From: Cherax quadricarinatus | Lineage: Eukaryota > Arthropoda > Malacostraca > Decapoda > Parastacidae | DNA: 64,000 nucleotides | Direction of reading: 5' to 3' | NCBI RefSeq assembly: GCF_038502225.1 | Contig: NC_091303.1 | Location: forward strand, 28,513,193-28,577,192 | Shown: positions 31,472 to 41,840 of the stretch, in pieces | How positions within the stretch are numbered: position 1 is the first letter of the stretch | How the letters are laid out: the number at the start of each line of letters is the position of its first letter | Notes under the pieces: model-generated | What the model was told of the DNA's origin: nothing | Database searches by the model: none | The model's input: only the letters and a program-made list of their open reading frames with translations | Made by a program: the position numbers and the translations under genes

Positions 31472-31998
31472 GGAACAGATTAATTCTATTTCCATTATTT
31501 CTTATGGGGAAAATTAATTCGACCAACGGCAAATTCGACTAATGGCAAGCCCTCTGGAATGGATTAATGCCGTTGGTTGAGGGTCCACTGTACTCTGATA
31601 ATTATACTTAGGTATACCTGTACCTAAATGAACTTACACACTGTGCTGGCATGCAGGTACACATTGAAATCAGTAAGAGTGTCTTATGTCTTGAGACGTC
31701 TTATTAGTAATGATAATAATACTCAATAATAATGGGAACAGATTAATTCTATTTCCATTATTTCTTATGGGGAAAATTAATTCGACCAACGTCAAATTCG
31801 ACTAATGGCAAGCCCTCTGGAATGGATTAATGCCGTTGGTTGAGGGTCCACTGTACTCTGATAATTATACTTAGGTATACCTGTACCTAAATGAACTTAC
31901 ACACTGTGCTGGCATGCAGGTACACATTGAAATCAGTAAGAGTGTCTTATGTCTTGAGACGTCATATTAGTAATGATAATAATACTCGATAATAATCA
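31472..31998. repeat. 263-bp tandem duplication including a Tigger-beta right end
   Basis: 31472-31734 and 31735-31998 are nearly identical with period 263. The unit covers the last 119 bp of Tigger-beta plus 144 bp of flank. Only about two differences were seen, so the duplication is young or is an assembly artefact. Confidence 0.9.
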
Positions 31999-32282
31999 TC
32001 GAGTCTCATTAAACGCCATTATTTTTATTATTATTTTTTATTATCACACTGGCCGATTCCCACCAAGGCAGGGTGGCCCGAAAAAGAAAAACTTTCACCA
32101 TCATTCACTCCATCACTGTCTTGCCAGAAGGGTGCTTTACACTACAGTTTTTAAACTGCAACATTAACACCCCTCCTTCAGAGTGCAGGCACTGTACTTC
32201 CCATCTCCAGGACTCAAGTCCGGCCTGCCGGTTTCCCTGAATCCCTTCATAAATGTTACTTTGCTCACACTCCAACAGCACG

Positions 32283-35189
32283 TCAAGTATTAAAAACCAT
32301 TTGTCTCCATTCACTCCTATCAAACACGCTCACGCATGCCTGCTGGAAGTCCAAGCCCCTCGCACACAAAACCTCCTTTACCCCCTCCCTCCAACCCTTC
32401 CTAGGCCTACCCCTACCCCGCCTTCCTTCCACTACAGACTGATACACTCTTGAAGTTATTCTGTTTCGCTCCATTCTCTCTACATGTCCGAACCACCTCA
32501 ACAACCCTTCCTCAGCCCTCTGGACAACAGTTTTGGTAATCCCGCACCTCCTCCTAACTTCCAAACTACGAATTCTCTGCATTATATTCACACCACACAT
32601 TGCCCTCAGACATGACATCTCCACTGCCTCCAGCCTTCTCCTCGCTGCAACATTCATCACCCATGCTTCACACCCATATAAGAGCGTTGGTAAAACTATA
32701 CTCTCATACATTCCCCTCTTTGCCTCCAAGGACAAAGTTCTCTGTCTCCACAGACTCCTAAGTGCACCACTCACTCTTTTTCCCTCATCAATTCTATGAT
32801 TCACCTCATCTTTCATAGACCCATCCGCTGACACGTCCACTCCCAAATATCTGAATACGTTCACCTCCTCCATACTCTCTCCCTCCAATCTGATATTCAA
32901 TCTTTCATCACCTAATCTTTTTGTTATCCTCATAACCTTACTCTTTCCTGTATTCACCTTTAATTTTCTTCTTTTGCACACCCTACCAAATTCATCCACC
33001 AATCTCTGCAGCTTCTCTTCAGAATCTCCCAAGGGCACAGTGTCATCAGCAAAGAGCAGCTGTGACAACTCCCACCCTGTGTGTGATTCTTTATCTTTTA
33101 ACTCCACGCCTCTTGCCAAGACCCTCGCATTTACTTCTCTTACAACCCCATCTATAAATATATTAAACAACCACGGTGACATCACACATCCTTGTCTAAG
33201 GCCTACTTTTACTGGGAAAAAATTTCCCTCTTTTCTACATACTCTAACTTGAGCCTCACTATCCTCGTAAAAACTCTTCACTGCTTTCAGTAACCTACCT
33301 CCTACACCATACACTTGCAACATCTGCCACATTGCCCCCCTATCCACCCTGTCATACGCCTTTTCCAAATCCATAAATGCCACAAAGACCTCTTTAGCCT
33401 TATCTAAATACTGTTCACTTATATGTTTCACTGTAAACACCTGGTCCACACACCCCCTACCTTTCCTAAAGCCTCCTTGTTCATCTGCTATCCTATTCTC
33501 CGTCTTACTCTTAATTCTTTCAATTATAACTCTACCATACACTTTACCAGGTACACTCAACAGACTTATCCCCCTATAATTTTTGCACTCTCTTTTATCC
33601 CCTTTGCCTTTATACAAAGGAACTATGCATGCTCTCTGCCAATCCCTAGGTACCTTACCCTCTTCCATACATTTATTAAATAATTGCACCAACCACTCCA
33701 AAACTATATCCCCACCTGCTTTTAACATTTCTATCTTTATCCCATCAATCCCGGCTGCCTTACCCCCTTTCATTTTACCTACTGCCTCACGAACTTCCCC
33801 CACACTCACAACTGGCTCTTCCTCACTCCTACAAGATGTTATTCCTCCTTGCCCTATACACGAAATCACAGCTTCCCTATCTTCATCAACATTTAACAAT
33901 TCCTCAAAATATTCCCTCCATCTTCCCAATACCTCTAACTCTCCATTTAATAACTCTCCTCTCCTATTTTTAACTGACAAATCCATTTGTTCTCTAGGCT
34001 TCCTTAACTTGTTAATCTCACTCCAAAACTTTTTCTTATTTTCAACAAAATTTGTTGATAACAGCTCACCCACTCTCTCATTTGCTCTCTTTTTACATTG
34101 CTTCACCACTCTCTTAACCTCTCTCTTTTTCTCCATATACTCTTCCCTCCTTGCATCACTTCTACTTTGTAAAAACTTCTCATATGCTAACTTTTTCTCC
34201 CTTACTACTCTCTTTACATCATCATTCCACCAATCGCTCCTCTTCCCTCCTGCACCCACTTTCCTGTAACCACAAACTTCTGCTGAACACTCTAACACTA
34301 CATTTTTAAACCTACCCCATTCCTCTTCGACCCCATTGCCTATGCTCTCATTAGCCCATCTATCCTCCAATAGCTGTTTATATCTTACCCTAACTGCCTC
34401 CTCTTTTAGTTTATAAACCTTCACCTCTCTCTTCCCTGATGCTTCTATTCTCCTTGTATCCCATCTACCTTTTACTCTCAGTGTAGCTACAACTAGAAAG
34501 TGATCTGATATATCTGTGGCCCCTCGATAAACATGTACATCCTGAAGTCTACTCAACAGTCTTTTATCTACTAATACATAATCCAACAAACTACTGTCAT
34601 TTCGCCCTACATCATATCGTGTATACTTATTTATCCTCTTTTTCTTAAAATATGTATTACCTATAACTAAACCCCTTTCTATACAAAGTTCAATCAAAGG
34701 GCTCCCATTATCATTTACACCTGGCACCCCAAACTTACCTACCACACCCTCTCTAAAAGTTTCTCCTACTTTAGCATTCAGGTCCCCTACCACAATTACT
34801 CTCTCACTTGGTTCAAAGGCTCCTATACATTCACTTAACATCTCCCAAAATCTCTCTCTCTCCTCTGCATTCCTCTCTTCTCCAGGTGCATACACGCTTA
34901 TTATGACCCACTTCTCGCATCCAACCTTTACTTTAATCCACATAATTCTCGAATTTACACATTCATATTCTCTTTTCTCCTTCCATAACTGATCATTTAA
35001 CATTACTGCTACCCCTTCCTTTGCTCTAACTCTCTCAGATACTCCAGATTTAATCCCATTTATTTCCCCCCACTGAAACTCTCCTACCCCCTTCAGCTTT
35101 GTTTCGCTTAGAGCCAGGACATCCAACTTCTTTTCATTCATAACATCAGCAATCATCTGTTTCTTGTCATCCACACTACATCCACGCAC
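32283..35189 (-). CDS. LINE-A endonuclease-reverse transcriptase, 968 aa, intact
   Basis: This protein would nick DNA and copy element RNA onto the cut end. APE endonuclease, residues 1-240: DVLALSETKLKG (catalytic Glu 29), VVGDLNAKVG (135-142), DYVLVDKRL, and TDISDHFLVVA (SDH 228-230). A basic linker spans 240-430. RT, about 470-760: GGKAAGIDGIKIEML, VPLYKGKGDKRECKNY, FMDLEKAYDRVD (motif A), VGLRQGCVMSPWLFN (motif B), LLFADDTVPLG (catalytic FADD 713-716). The thumb and C-terminus include PTLLYGCEAWV and GRRGRGRPRKGW. The listed start is GTG: reading 5' of it gives FIKLGCLNVRG in frame, the usual beginning of the endonuclease, back to a TAA with no ATG. Initiation is therefore unexplained. 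No internal stop or frameshift. Confidence 0.92.
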   Translation of the reverse strand: MRGCSVDDKKQMIADVMNEKKLDVLALSETKLKGVGEFQWGEINGIKSGVSERVRAKEGVAVMLNDQLWKEKREYECVNSRIMWIKVKVGCEKWVIISVYAPGEERNAEERERFWEMLSECIGAFEPSERVIVVGDLNAKVGETFREGVVGKFGVPGVNDNGSPLIELCIERGLVIGNTYFKKKRINKYTRYDVGRNDSSLLDYVLVDKRLLSRLQDVHVYRGATDISDHFLVVATLRVKGRWDTRRIEASGKREVKVYKLKEEAVRVRYKQLLEDRWANESIGNGVEEEWGRFKNVVLECSAEVCGYRKVGAGGKRSDWWNDDVKRVVREKKLAYEKFLQSRSDARREEYMEKKREVKRVVKQCKKRANERVGELLSTNFVENKKKFWSEINKLRKPREQMDLSVKNRRGELLNGELEVLGRWREYFEELLNVDEDREAVISCIGQGGITSCRSEEEPVVSVGEVREAVGKMKGGKAAGIDGIKIEMLKAGGDIVLEWLVQLFNKCMEEGKVPRDWQRACIVPLYKGKGDKRECKNYRGISLLSVPGKVYGRVIIERIKSKTENRIADEQGGFRKGRGCVDQVFTVKHISEQYLDKAKEVFVAFMDLEKAYDRVDRGAMWQMLQVYGVGGRLLKAVKSFYEDSEAQVRVCRKEGNFFPVKVGLRQGCVMSPWLFNIFIDGVVREVNARVLARGVELKDKESHTGWELSQLLFADDTVPLGDSEEKLQRLVDEFGRVCKRRKLKVNTGKSKVMRITKRLGDERLNIRLEGESMEEVNVFRYLGVDVSADGSMKDEVNHRIDEGKRVSGALRSLWRQRTLSLEAKRGMYESIVLPTLLYGCEAWVMNVAARRRLEAVEMSCLRAMCGVNIMQRIRSLEVRRRCGITKTVVQRAEEGLLRWFGHVERMERNRITSRVYQSVVEGRRGRGRPRKGWREGVKEVLCARGLDFQQACVSVFDRSEWRQMVFNT

Positions 35190-35622
35190 ATTTAAACAAC
35201 CCAGTTTTATAAAGTTTTTCTTCTTCTCTTTTTTAGTAAATGTATACAGGAGAAGGGGTTACTAGCCCATTGCTCCCGGCATTTTAGTCGCCTCATACGA
35301 CACGCATGGCTTACGGAGGAAAGATTCTTTTCCACTTCCCCATGGACAATAGAAGAAATAAAAAAGAACAAGAGCTATTTAGAATAAGGAGAAAAACCTA
35401 GATGTATGTATATATATATATGCATGTGCGTGTCTGTGAAGTGTGACCAAAGTGTAAGTAGGAGTAGCAAGATATCCCTGTTATCTAGTGTGTTTATGAG
35501 ACAGAAAAAGAAAACCAGCAATCCTACCATCATGCAAAACAGTTACAGGTTTTTGTTTCACAGTCATCTGGCAGGACGGTAGTACTTCCCTGGGTGGTTG
35601 CTGTCTACCAACCTACTACGCC
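35190..35622 (-). promoter_or_regulatory. LINE-A 5' leader (likely internal promoter)
   Basis: This 430-bp leader is shared with 18780-19195, 6430-6616 plus 8590-8687, and the derivatives at 20812-21178, 51075 and 56300. It is retained by the deleted derivatives, which suggests it carries what is needed for transcription. The promoter role is inferred and no core motif was identified. Confidence 0.45.
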
Positions 35623-36020
35623 ATATATTACGTTAATATACACATTTTTATTAATCCATGTACGTACTATATTTTTTCAAAATTATATAATAAACATGAT
35701 ACATAACATATAAAGATGATAAATACACTCCACAGTAGAATAAATAAACATAAATATGAGATGTGGTAGCCAGACTACTTACATGAGTGACTCCACATTA
35801 GTAATGATGATGATAATAATAATAACCACCGAGTCTCATTAAATGTCGTATATTACGTTAATATACACATTTTCATTAATCCATGTATGATATTTTTTCA
35901 AAATTATGTAATAAACATGATACATAACATATAAAAATGATAAATACACCCCACAGTAGAATAAATAAACATAAATATGAGATGTGGTAGCCAGACAACT
36001 TGTACAAGTGACGGCAAGAA
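35623..36020. repeat. About 225-bp tandem duplication at the LINE-A 5' end
   Basis: The segment starting TATATTACGTTAATATACAC repeats with period 225 (second copy from about 35848), ending with GAGATGTGGTAGCCAGAC in both. AT-rich, non-coding. Confidence 0.85.
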
Positions 36021-36411
36021 TAACGTTTTTTCTAGTCCAGCATAAGAGAAAATGTGTTAGTGGGCGTAACTGTAGAAAATGATTCCTATTGTATGCCTTC
36101 ACCCAGATCGTCATTTCTTCTAAAAATGTTGTTACACGAGAATGGGAGTGTTCCTCTTTATTTATTCTACCATATCAACATGGAGACAACTTGTACACCA
36201 ACCAGACGTGTATGCCTGGCTTGTTTACAAAACTCACGTACACCTGGTTTGTTTACATAATTCCACAAGTGTCCTCTCTCACGTACTCATTCTCTCTCTC
36301 TCATTTATTCATTTTATCTTGTTTACTCACCTCTGACCCTGCATTAAGACTACAAATATTTTACGGTAAGTAATGAGTGAACTGTATATGCATTTTATTG
36401 CTCTGGGGCGC
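36021..36411. other. Unassigned 390 bp
   Basis: Not recognised among the repeats. It contains a CT-rich tract (36290-36305) and a strong splice-donor-like TACGGTAAGTAA at 36363-36374. Short frames across it show no conserved motif. It could be unique sequence or an untranslated exon; nothing decides between them. Confidence 0.3.
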
Positions 36412-36415
36412 TTAA

Positions 36416-36578
36416 CTCTTTGACTGTTTTGGTCATATATATACATCTTATGAGTCACAGTATTTGACGTATTAATACACATAAATTCTAGTGGCTTCAA
36501 ATCAAGCAAGAGAAAGCTGGTAGGCCCACATGTGAGAGAATGGGTCTCCATGGTCAATGTGCGCCATATAAAAAAATC
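36416..36578 (+). mobile_element. TTAA-2 variant, left end
   Basis: TTAA at 36412-36415, then CTCTTTGACTGTTTTGG and the same interior as 8692-8972. Truncated at about 36578. Confidence 0.65.
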
Positions 36579-36732
36579 GGTGCCAGTACTGACCGAATTT
36601 GTTCCCATAAGGAATATTGTGAAGTAGATTAGTCCATTTCAGACCCCCAAACATACACGTACAAATGCACTTACATAAATACACTTACATAATTGGTTGC
36701 ATTGGGAGGTGATCGTTAAGCGGGGTCCACTG
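36579..36732 (+). mobile_element. Tigger-type MITE, left end missing
   Basis: Matches 770-924 closely (CAGTACTGACCGAATTTG to GGGGTCCACTG) with TA at 36733-36734. The left terminus has been lost at the junction with the TTAA-2 fragment. Confidence 0.75.
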
Positions 36733-36734
36733 TA

Positions 36735-36895
36735 TTTCTTCAGCCACAGAGTTATTAGGAAGTGGAATAGTCTGGCAAGCGATGTAGTGGAGGCAGGAAC
36801 CATACATAGTTTTAAGATGAGGTATGATAAAGCTCATGGAGCAGGGAGAGGGGGGACCCAGTAGCAGTCAGTGAAGAGGCAGGGCCAGGAGCTGA
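36735..36895 (+). mobile_element. LINE 3'-end fragment
   Basis: Reads as the last coding residues of a non-LTR element (RKWNSLASDVVEAGTIHSFK) followed by GCAGGGCCAGGAGCTGAGTA. The same ending occurs at 44440-44645. Confidence 0.6.
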
Positions 36896-38103
36896 GTACT
36901 GTCTTTGCAGAGGTGCTCAGATACGACTGTTTAGATGTCACTCCAAACAGCCAGTATCCAAAACCCCTCTTTTAAAGTGTAGGCATTGTACAGTAATTCC
37001 CACCTCCAGGACTCAAGCCTGTCTAACTGGTTGTCCTGAATCCCTTCACAAGATATTACCTGCTCATACTCCAACATCTTGTCAGGTCCCAAAAAACATT
37101 TGTCTCCATTTACTCCTATCTAACACTCACATACGCTTGCTGGAAATCCAAGCCCCTCACCCACAAAACCTCCTTTACTTCCTCCAACCTTTCCAAGGAT
37201 GACCCCTACCCCGCCTTCCTTCCACTACAGATTTGTATGCTCTCAAAGTCATTCTACTCTGCTCCATTCTCTCTAAATGACCAAACCACCTCAACCCTTC
37301 TTCACCCCTCTAATACTTTTAGTAACTCCACACCTCCTCCTATTTCCACACTATGAATTCTCTGCATAATATTTACACCACACATTGGTCTTAGACACGA
37401 CATCTCCACTGCCTCCAGCCACCTCCTCGCTGCAGCATTCGCAACCCATGCCTCACACCCATATAAGAGTGTTGGTACCACTATACTCTCTTACATTCCC
37501 TTCTTTGCCTCCATGGATAACATTTTTTGTCTCCACAAATACATGTATCTCAAAGCACCACTCACCTTTTTTCATTCATCACTTCTGTGGTTAACCTTGT
37601 CCTTCATAAGCTAGTCTGCTGACAAGTCAACTCCCACATAGAGTGGAACCTCGGCACTCGAACTTAATTTGTTCCAGAAGGCTGTTCGAGTGCCGATCTG
37701 TCCGAGTACCTAACATATTTTTCTCAACCAATTTTTGTTTTTGGTTGGCTGTTATCACTAACTTTCTTAGGTCCCATGGTGACTTGTTTAAACAAATAAT
37801 ATACTAAAAACACCAAAAAATGTGAGGAAACACAAAATAGTTTACAGCGAAGGTCTGGCAGGTTGTTTGTTTGGTCGAGTGCCGAGCAAACGGTCAACTA
37901 CCAAGTGATTTGTTTACTGAAGAAAGCATTCGAATACCGAATTGTTGAAGTACGGAGCTGTTCAAGTACCGAGGTTCCACTGTATCTGAACACATTCACT
38001 TCTTCCACACTCCCTCCCTCCAATGTAATATCCAGTTTTTCTTTATCGAAATCATGGGATACCCTCATCACCGTACTCATATCTATGTTCACTTTCAAGA
38101 AGT
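36896..38103 (-). mobile_element. LINE-A copy 4, 3' fragment
   Basis: Aligns with the C-terminal coding and 3' region of LINE-A (GTCTCCACAAATAC, ACTCTCTTACATTCCC, ATCTGAACACATTCAC). Many indels. It is split by a MITE at 37641-37982 and cut at 38104 by the next Tigger, after which LINE sequence does not resume. Confidence 0.8.
37641..37982. mobile_element. TA-flanked MITE inside LINE-A copy 4
   Basis: The ends GAGTGGAACCTCGGCACTCG and TACCGAGGTTCCACTG are inverted repeats with TA on each side (37639-37640, 37983-37984). Internally GTTCGAGTGCCG-like motifs repeat near both ends. 342 bp, no ORF. A pogo/Tigger-type MITE. Confidence 0.85.
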
Positions 38104-38378
38104 ACAGTGGACCCCCGCATACCGATTTTAATCCGTGCAAGAGGGGTCATTGTTATGCGAAATAATCGGTATGCGAATGAATTTTCCCCATAAGAAATAA
38201 TGGAAATCAAATTAATCCGTGCAAGACACCCAAAAGTATGAAAAAAAAAATTTTTTTACCACATGAAATGTTAATTTTAATACACACAAACTGAAAAAGG
38301 CATGCACACTTACATGACACTTACTTTTATTGAAGATCTGGTGATGATTGATGGGATGGGAGGAGGGGAGAGAGAGTG

Positions 38379-41136
38379 TTAGTGTTTAGAAGGGGAATCC
38401 CCTTCCATTAAGACTTGAGGTGTCGAGTCCTTTTCTGGGGTTACTTCCCTTCTTCTTTTAATGCCACTAGGACCAGCTTCAGAGTCACTGGACTTCTTTC
38501 GCACAACATATCTGTCCATAGTGGCCTGTACCTCTCGTTCCTTTATGACTTCCCTAAAGTGTTTCACAACATTGTCAGTGTAATAATCACCAGCATGGCT
38601 TGCAATAGCTGTGTGAGGGTGATACTCATCCATAAAGGTTTGCACTTTCAGCCACATTGCACAGATTTCCTTAATCTTTGTAGTAGGCAACTTCTTCAAT
38701 TTCTCTCTACCCTCCTCTGAACCAGTTTTCTCAGGTCTGGCCTCTTGCTCTTGAAGTTGATCTATCAGCTCATCAGTGGTTAGTTCTTCATTGTCCTCCT
38801 CCACCAACTCTTCCACATCCTCCCCACTAACCTCCAACCCCAAGGACTTTCCCAATGCCACAATGGATTCCTCAACTGGCATAATCCTCTCAGGGTTAGC
38901 CTCAAACCCTTCAAAATCCCTTTTGTCTACACATTCTGGCCACAGTTTCTTCCAAGCAGAGTTCAAGGTCTTCTTAGTCACTCCCTCCCAAGCCTTACCT
39001 ATAAGGTTTACACAATTGAGGATATTAAAGTGCTCTCTCCAAAACTCTCTTAGAGTCAATTGAGTTTCTGAGGTCACTACAAAGCACCTTTCAAACAGAG
39101 CTTTTGTGTACAGTTTCTTGAAGTTTGCAATAACCTGCTGGTCCATGGGCTGCAGGAGAGGAGTGGTATTAGGAGGCAAAAACTTGATGTTAATGAATTT
39201 CATGTCCCCATAAAGTCGCTCTGCCACGTCTGTAGGATGACCAGGGGCATTGTCTAACACCAGGAGGCACTTAAGTTCTAATTTCTTTTCAGTTAGGTAA
39301 TCTTTCACATTGGGGGCAAATGCATGGTGTAACCAGTCATAGAAAAAGTCCCTAGTGACCCCATAAAGTCGCTCTGCCACGTCTGTAGGATGACCAGGGG
39401 CATTGTCTAACACCAGGAGGCACTTAAGTTCTAATTTCTTTTCAGTTAGGTAATCTTTCACATTGGGGGCAAATGCATGGTGTAACCAGTCATAGAAAAA
39501 GTCCCTAGTGACCCATGCCTTACTGTTTGCCCTCCACAGCACACACAAATTCTCCTTGAGGACATTCTTTTGCCTGAACGCTCTGGGAGTTTCAGAGTGA
39601 TACACTAATAAAGGCTTAACTTTGCAATCACCAGTAGCATTGGAACACATCAACAAAGTAAGCCTGTCTTTCATAGGCTTATGTCCTGGGAGTGCCTTTT
39701 CCTCCTGAGTAATGTAGGTCCTGAGTTTCTGAGGTCACTACAAAGCACCTTTCAAACAGAGCTTTTGTGTACAGTTTCTTGAAGTTTGCAATAACCTGCT
39801 GGTCCATGGGCTGCAGGAGAGGAGTGGTATTAGGAGGCAAAAACTTGATGTTAATGAATTTCATGTCCCCATAAAGTCGCTCTGCCACGTCTGTAGGATG
39901 ACCAGGGGCATTGTCTAACACCAGGAGGCACTTAAGTTCTAATTTCTTTTCAGTTAGGTAATCTTTCACATTGGGGGCAAATGCATGGTGTAACCAGTCA
40001 TAGAAAAAGTCCCTAGTGTCCCCATAAAGTCGCTCTGCCACGTCTGTAGGATGACCAGGGGCATTGTCTAACACCAGGAGGCACTTAAGTTCTAATTTCT
40101 TTTCAGTTAGGTAATCTTTCACATTGGGGGCAAATGCATGGTGTAACCAGTCATAGAAAAAGTCCCTAGTGTCCCCATAAAGTCGCTCTGCCACGTCTGT
40201 AGGATGACCAGGGGCATTGTCTAACACCAGGAGGCACTTAAGTTCTAATTTCTTTTCAGTTAGGTAATCTTTCACATTGGGGGCAAATGCATGGTGTAAC
40301 CAGTCATAGAAAAAGTCCCTAGTGACCCATGCCTTACTGTTTGCCCTCCACAGCACACACAAATTCTCCTTGAGGACATTCTTTTGCCTGAACGCTCTGG
40401 GAGTTTCAGAGTGATACACTAATAAAGGCTTAACTTTGCAATCACCAGTAGCATTGGAACACATCAACAAAGTAAGCCTGTCTTTCATAGGCTTATGTCC
40501 TGGGAGTGCCTTTTCCTCCTGAGTAATGTAGGTCCTGCTTGGCATTTTCTTCCAAAACAGGCCTGTTTCATCACAATTAAACACTTGTTCAGGTTTCAGT
40601 CCTTCAGTCTCTGTGTACTTCTTGAATTCCTGCACATATTTTTCAGCCGCTTTGTGGTCCGAACTGGCAGCCTCACCATGCCTTATCACACTATGTATGC
40701 CACTACGCTTCTTAAATCTCTCAAACCAACCTTTGCTGGCCTTAAATTCACTCACATCAGCACTAGTTGCAGGCATTTTTTTAATTAAATCCTCATGCAA
40801 CTTCCTAGCCTTTTCGCTTATGATCGCTTGAGAGACGCTATCTCCTGCTAGCTGTTTTTCATTTATCCACACCAATAAGAGTCTCTCAACATCTTCCATC
40901 ACTTGCGATCTTTGTTTCGAAAACACAGTTAAACCTTTGGCAAGAACAGCTTCCTTGATTGCCTTTCTGGTGCCCACAATAGTAGCGATGGTTGATTGGG
41001 GTTTCTTGTACAACCTGACCAGGTCGGCGATACGCACTCCACTTTCATACTTATCAATGATTTCTTTCTTCATTTCTATTGGAATTCTCACCCTTATTGG
41101 TGTAGGGTTGGCACTAGAAGCTTTCTTGGGGCCCAT
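38379..41136 (-). pseudogene. Tigger transposase with duplicated catalytic segment, frame broken
   Basis: The ATG is at 41136 (MGPKKASSANPTPIRVRIPI). N-terminal HTH, CENP-B HTH and FNCDETGLFWKKMP are intact. The 51-residue block beginning TRDFFYDWLHHAFAP and holding LLVLDNAPGHP is then present three times in a row in frame, followed by LLQPMDQQ and FVVTSETQ. There the sequence jumps back to the TYITQEEKALPGH region in another frame and stops at 39679. The second unit repeats the core with two copies of the 51-residue block and continues, open, to the normal C-terminus (LMEGDSPSKH) at 38379. Two long open pieces remain, but no single product covers the protein. Confidence 0.93.
39062..40537. 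repeat. Higher-order duplication: 153-bp units within 661/814-bp units
   Basis: Unit A (39062-39722) contains the 153-bp segment twice, starting at 39204 and 39357. Unit B (39723-40537) contains it three times, starting at 39865, 40018 and 40171. The unit junction is GGTCCTG/AGTTTCTGAGG at 39722-39724. The 153-bp period is a multiple of three, so those copies are in frame; the 661-bp step is not. Confidence 0.92.
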
Positions 41137-41406
41137 GGTCACTTATTTTCCAGAAAGAGCACCGAAAACACTGTAATAATACGAAATATTCCAATTGTAT
41201 GCTTGGATGTTACCGCGGAGGCTGGCTGGTAAACAATGGCACGGGCGGCACATGTGAGGCTGGCTGAGGGCGCACATTGGACGCGTCTCGGACGAAAATC
41301 GGTGAGCGGGTTTTTAAGCGGTATGCGAGGCAAAATTTTTGCGATTAAAGCAAGCGGTATGCGGATTAATCGTTATGTGGTGCCATCGGTATGCGGGGGT
41401 CCACTG

Positions 41407-41840
41407 TATACTGGAAAATAAAGATAAGCGTATTTCTGAGTGTAAATACATATATAAACTTGTAACATTCACCTATCATCTACATGCTCTTGAGTTAGAA
41501 CGAGATCAGCCATCATGCCAGAGAGCAAAAATTGTAATACGTTTTCATTTGACACATTTGACAGTATTGTAGTACCTCCTGGGATGGTTGCCATACTGAT
41601 AAGATTTTAATGGCAATGGTAAAGATTTTGGGGCCTGAATATATTTGGAATGCACTTATATTAACTGAGTATGAGGAAGCTTCTGGTCCTGCTCTTTCTA
41701 TCACTTGGGTAAACCAGGTATATTTATGAAAATGAATTTAGGAACAAGAAGTTATGTTTGTATGATTGAAGGCAGGAAAAGGACACTGTTTCCTGTTGTA
41801 TTTAAGACTTTAGACTAATGTCATTTGTGTTCATTTGCAG
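41407..41840 (+). other. Intron sequence upstream of the MGME1 penultimate exon
   Basis: No coding motif on either strand. It ends with TTCATTTGCAG, the acceptor at 41839-41840. A short CCTCCTGGGATGGTTGC stretch at 41575-41592 vaguely resembles the LINE-A leader. The exon before this intron was not found in the window. Confidence 0.5.

Larger units (their letters stand above)
28205..31590 (+). mobile_element. Tigger-beta element, inactive, with LINE-D inserted
   Basis: The ends CAGTCGACCCTCAACTAACG and GTTGAGGGTCCACTG are flanked by TA (28203-28204, 31591-31592). The termini differ from Tigger-alpha but the coding plan is the same. Length is 3386 bp, of which about 1055 bp is LINE-D (28931-29985). 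Confidence 0.9.
32030..35622 (-). mobile_element. LINE-A, full-length and apparently intact (3.6 kb)
   Basis: The 3' terminus lies near 32030-32090 (CCACCAAGGCAGGGTGGCCC on the + strand) and the 5' terminus at 35622 (CAACCTACTAC). It has a 5' leader of about 430 bp, one long frame and a 3' untranslated region of about 200 bp. It is the reference for the broken copies at 1-8687, 9270-19195 and 36896-38103. APE endonuclease plus RT in a single frame resembles the RTE group, but the clade is not certain. Confidence 0.88.
38105..41406 (-). mobile_element. Tigger-alpha copy enlarged by internal tandem duplication (3.3 kb)
   Basis: The ends CAGTGGACCCCCGCATACCG and TGCGGGGGTCCACTG are flanked by TA (38103-38104, 41407-41408). 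Both ends are complete. It is about 970 bp longer than the copy at 25564-27894, and this is accounted for by repeats of 153 bp and 661/814 bp inside the transposase gene. Confidence 0.92.
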
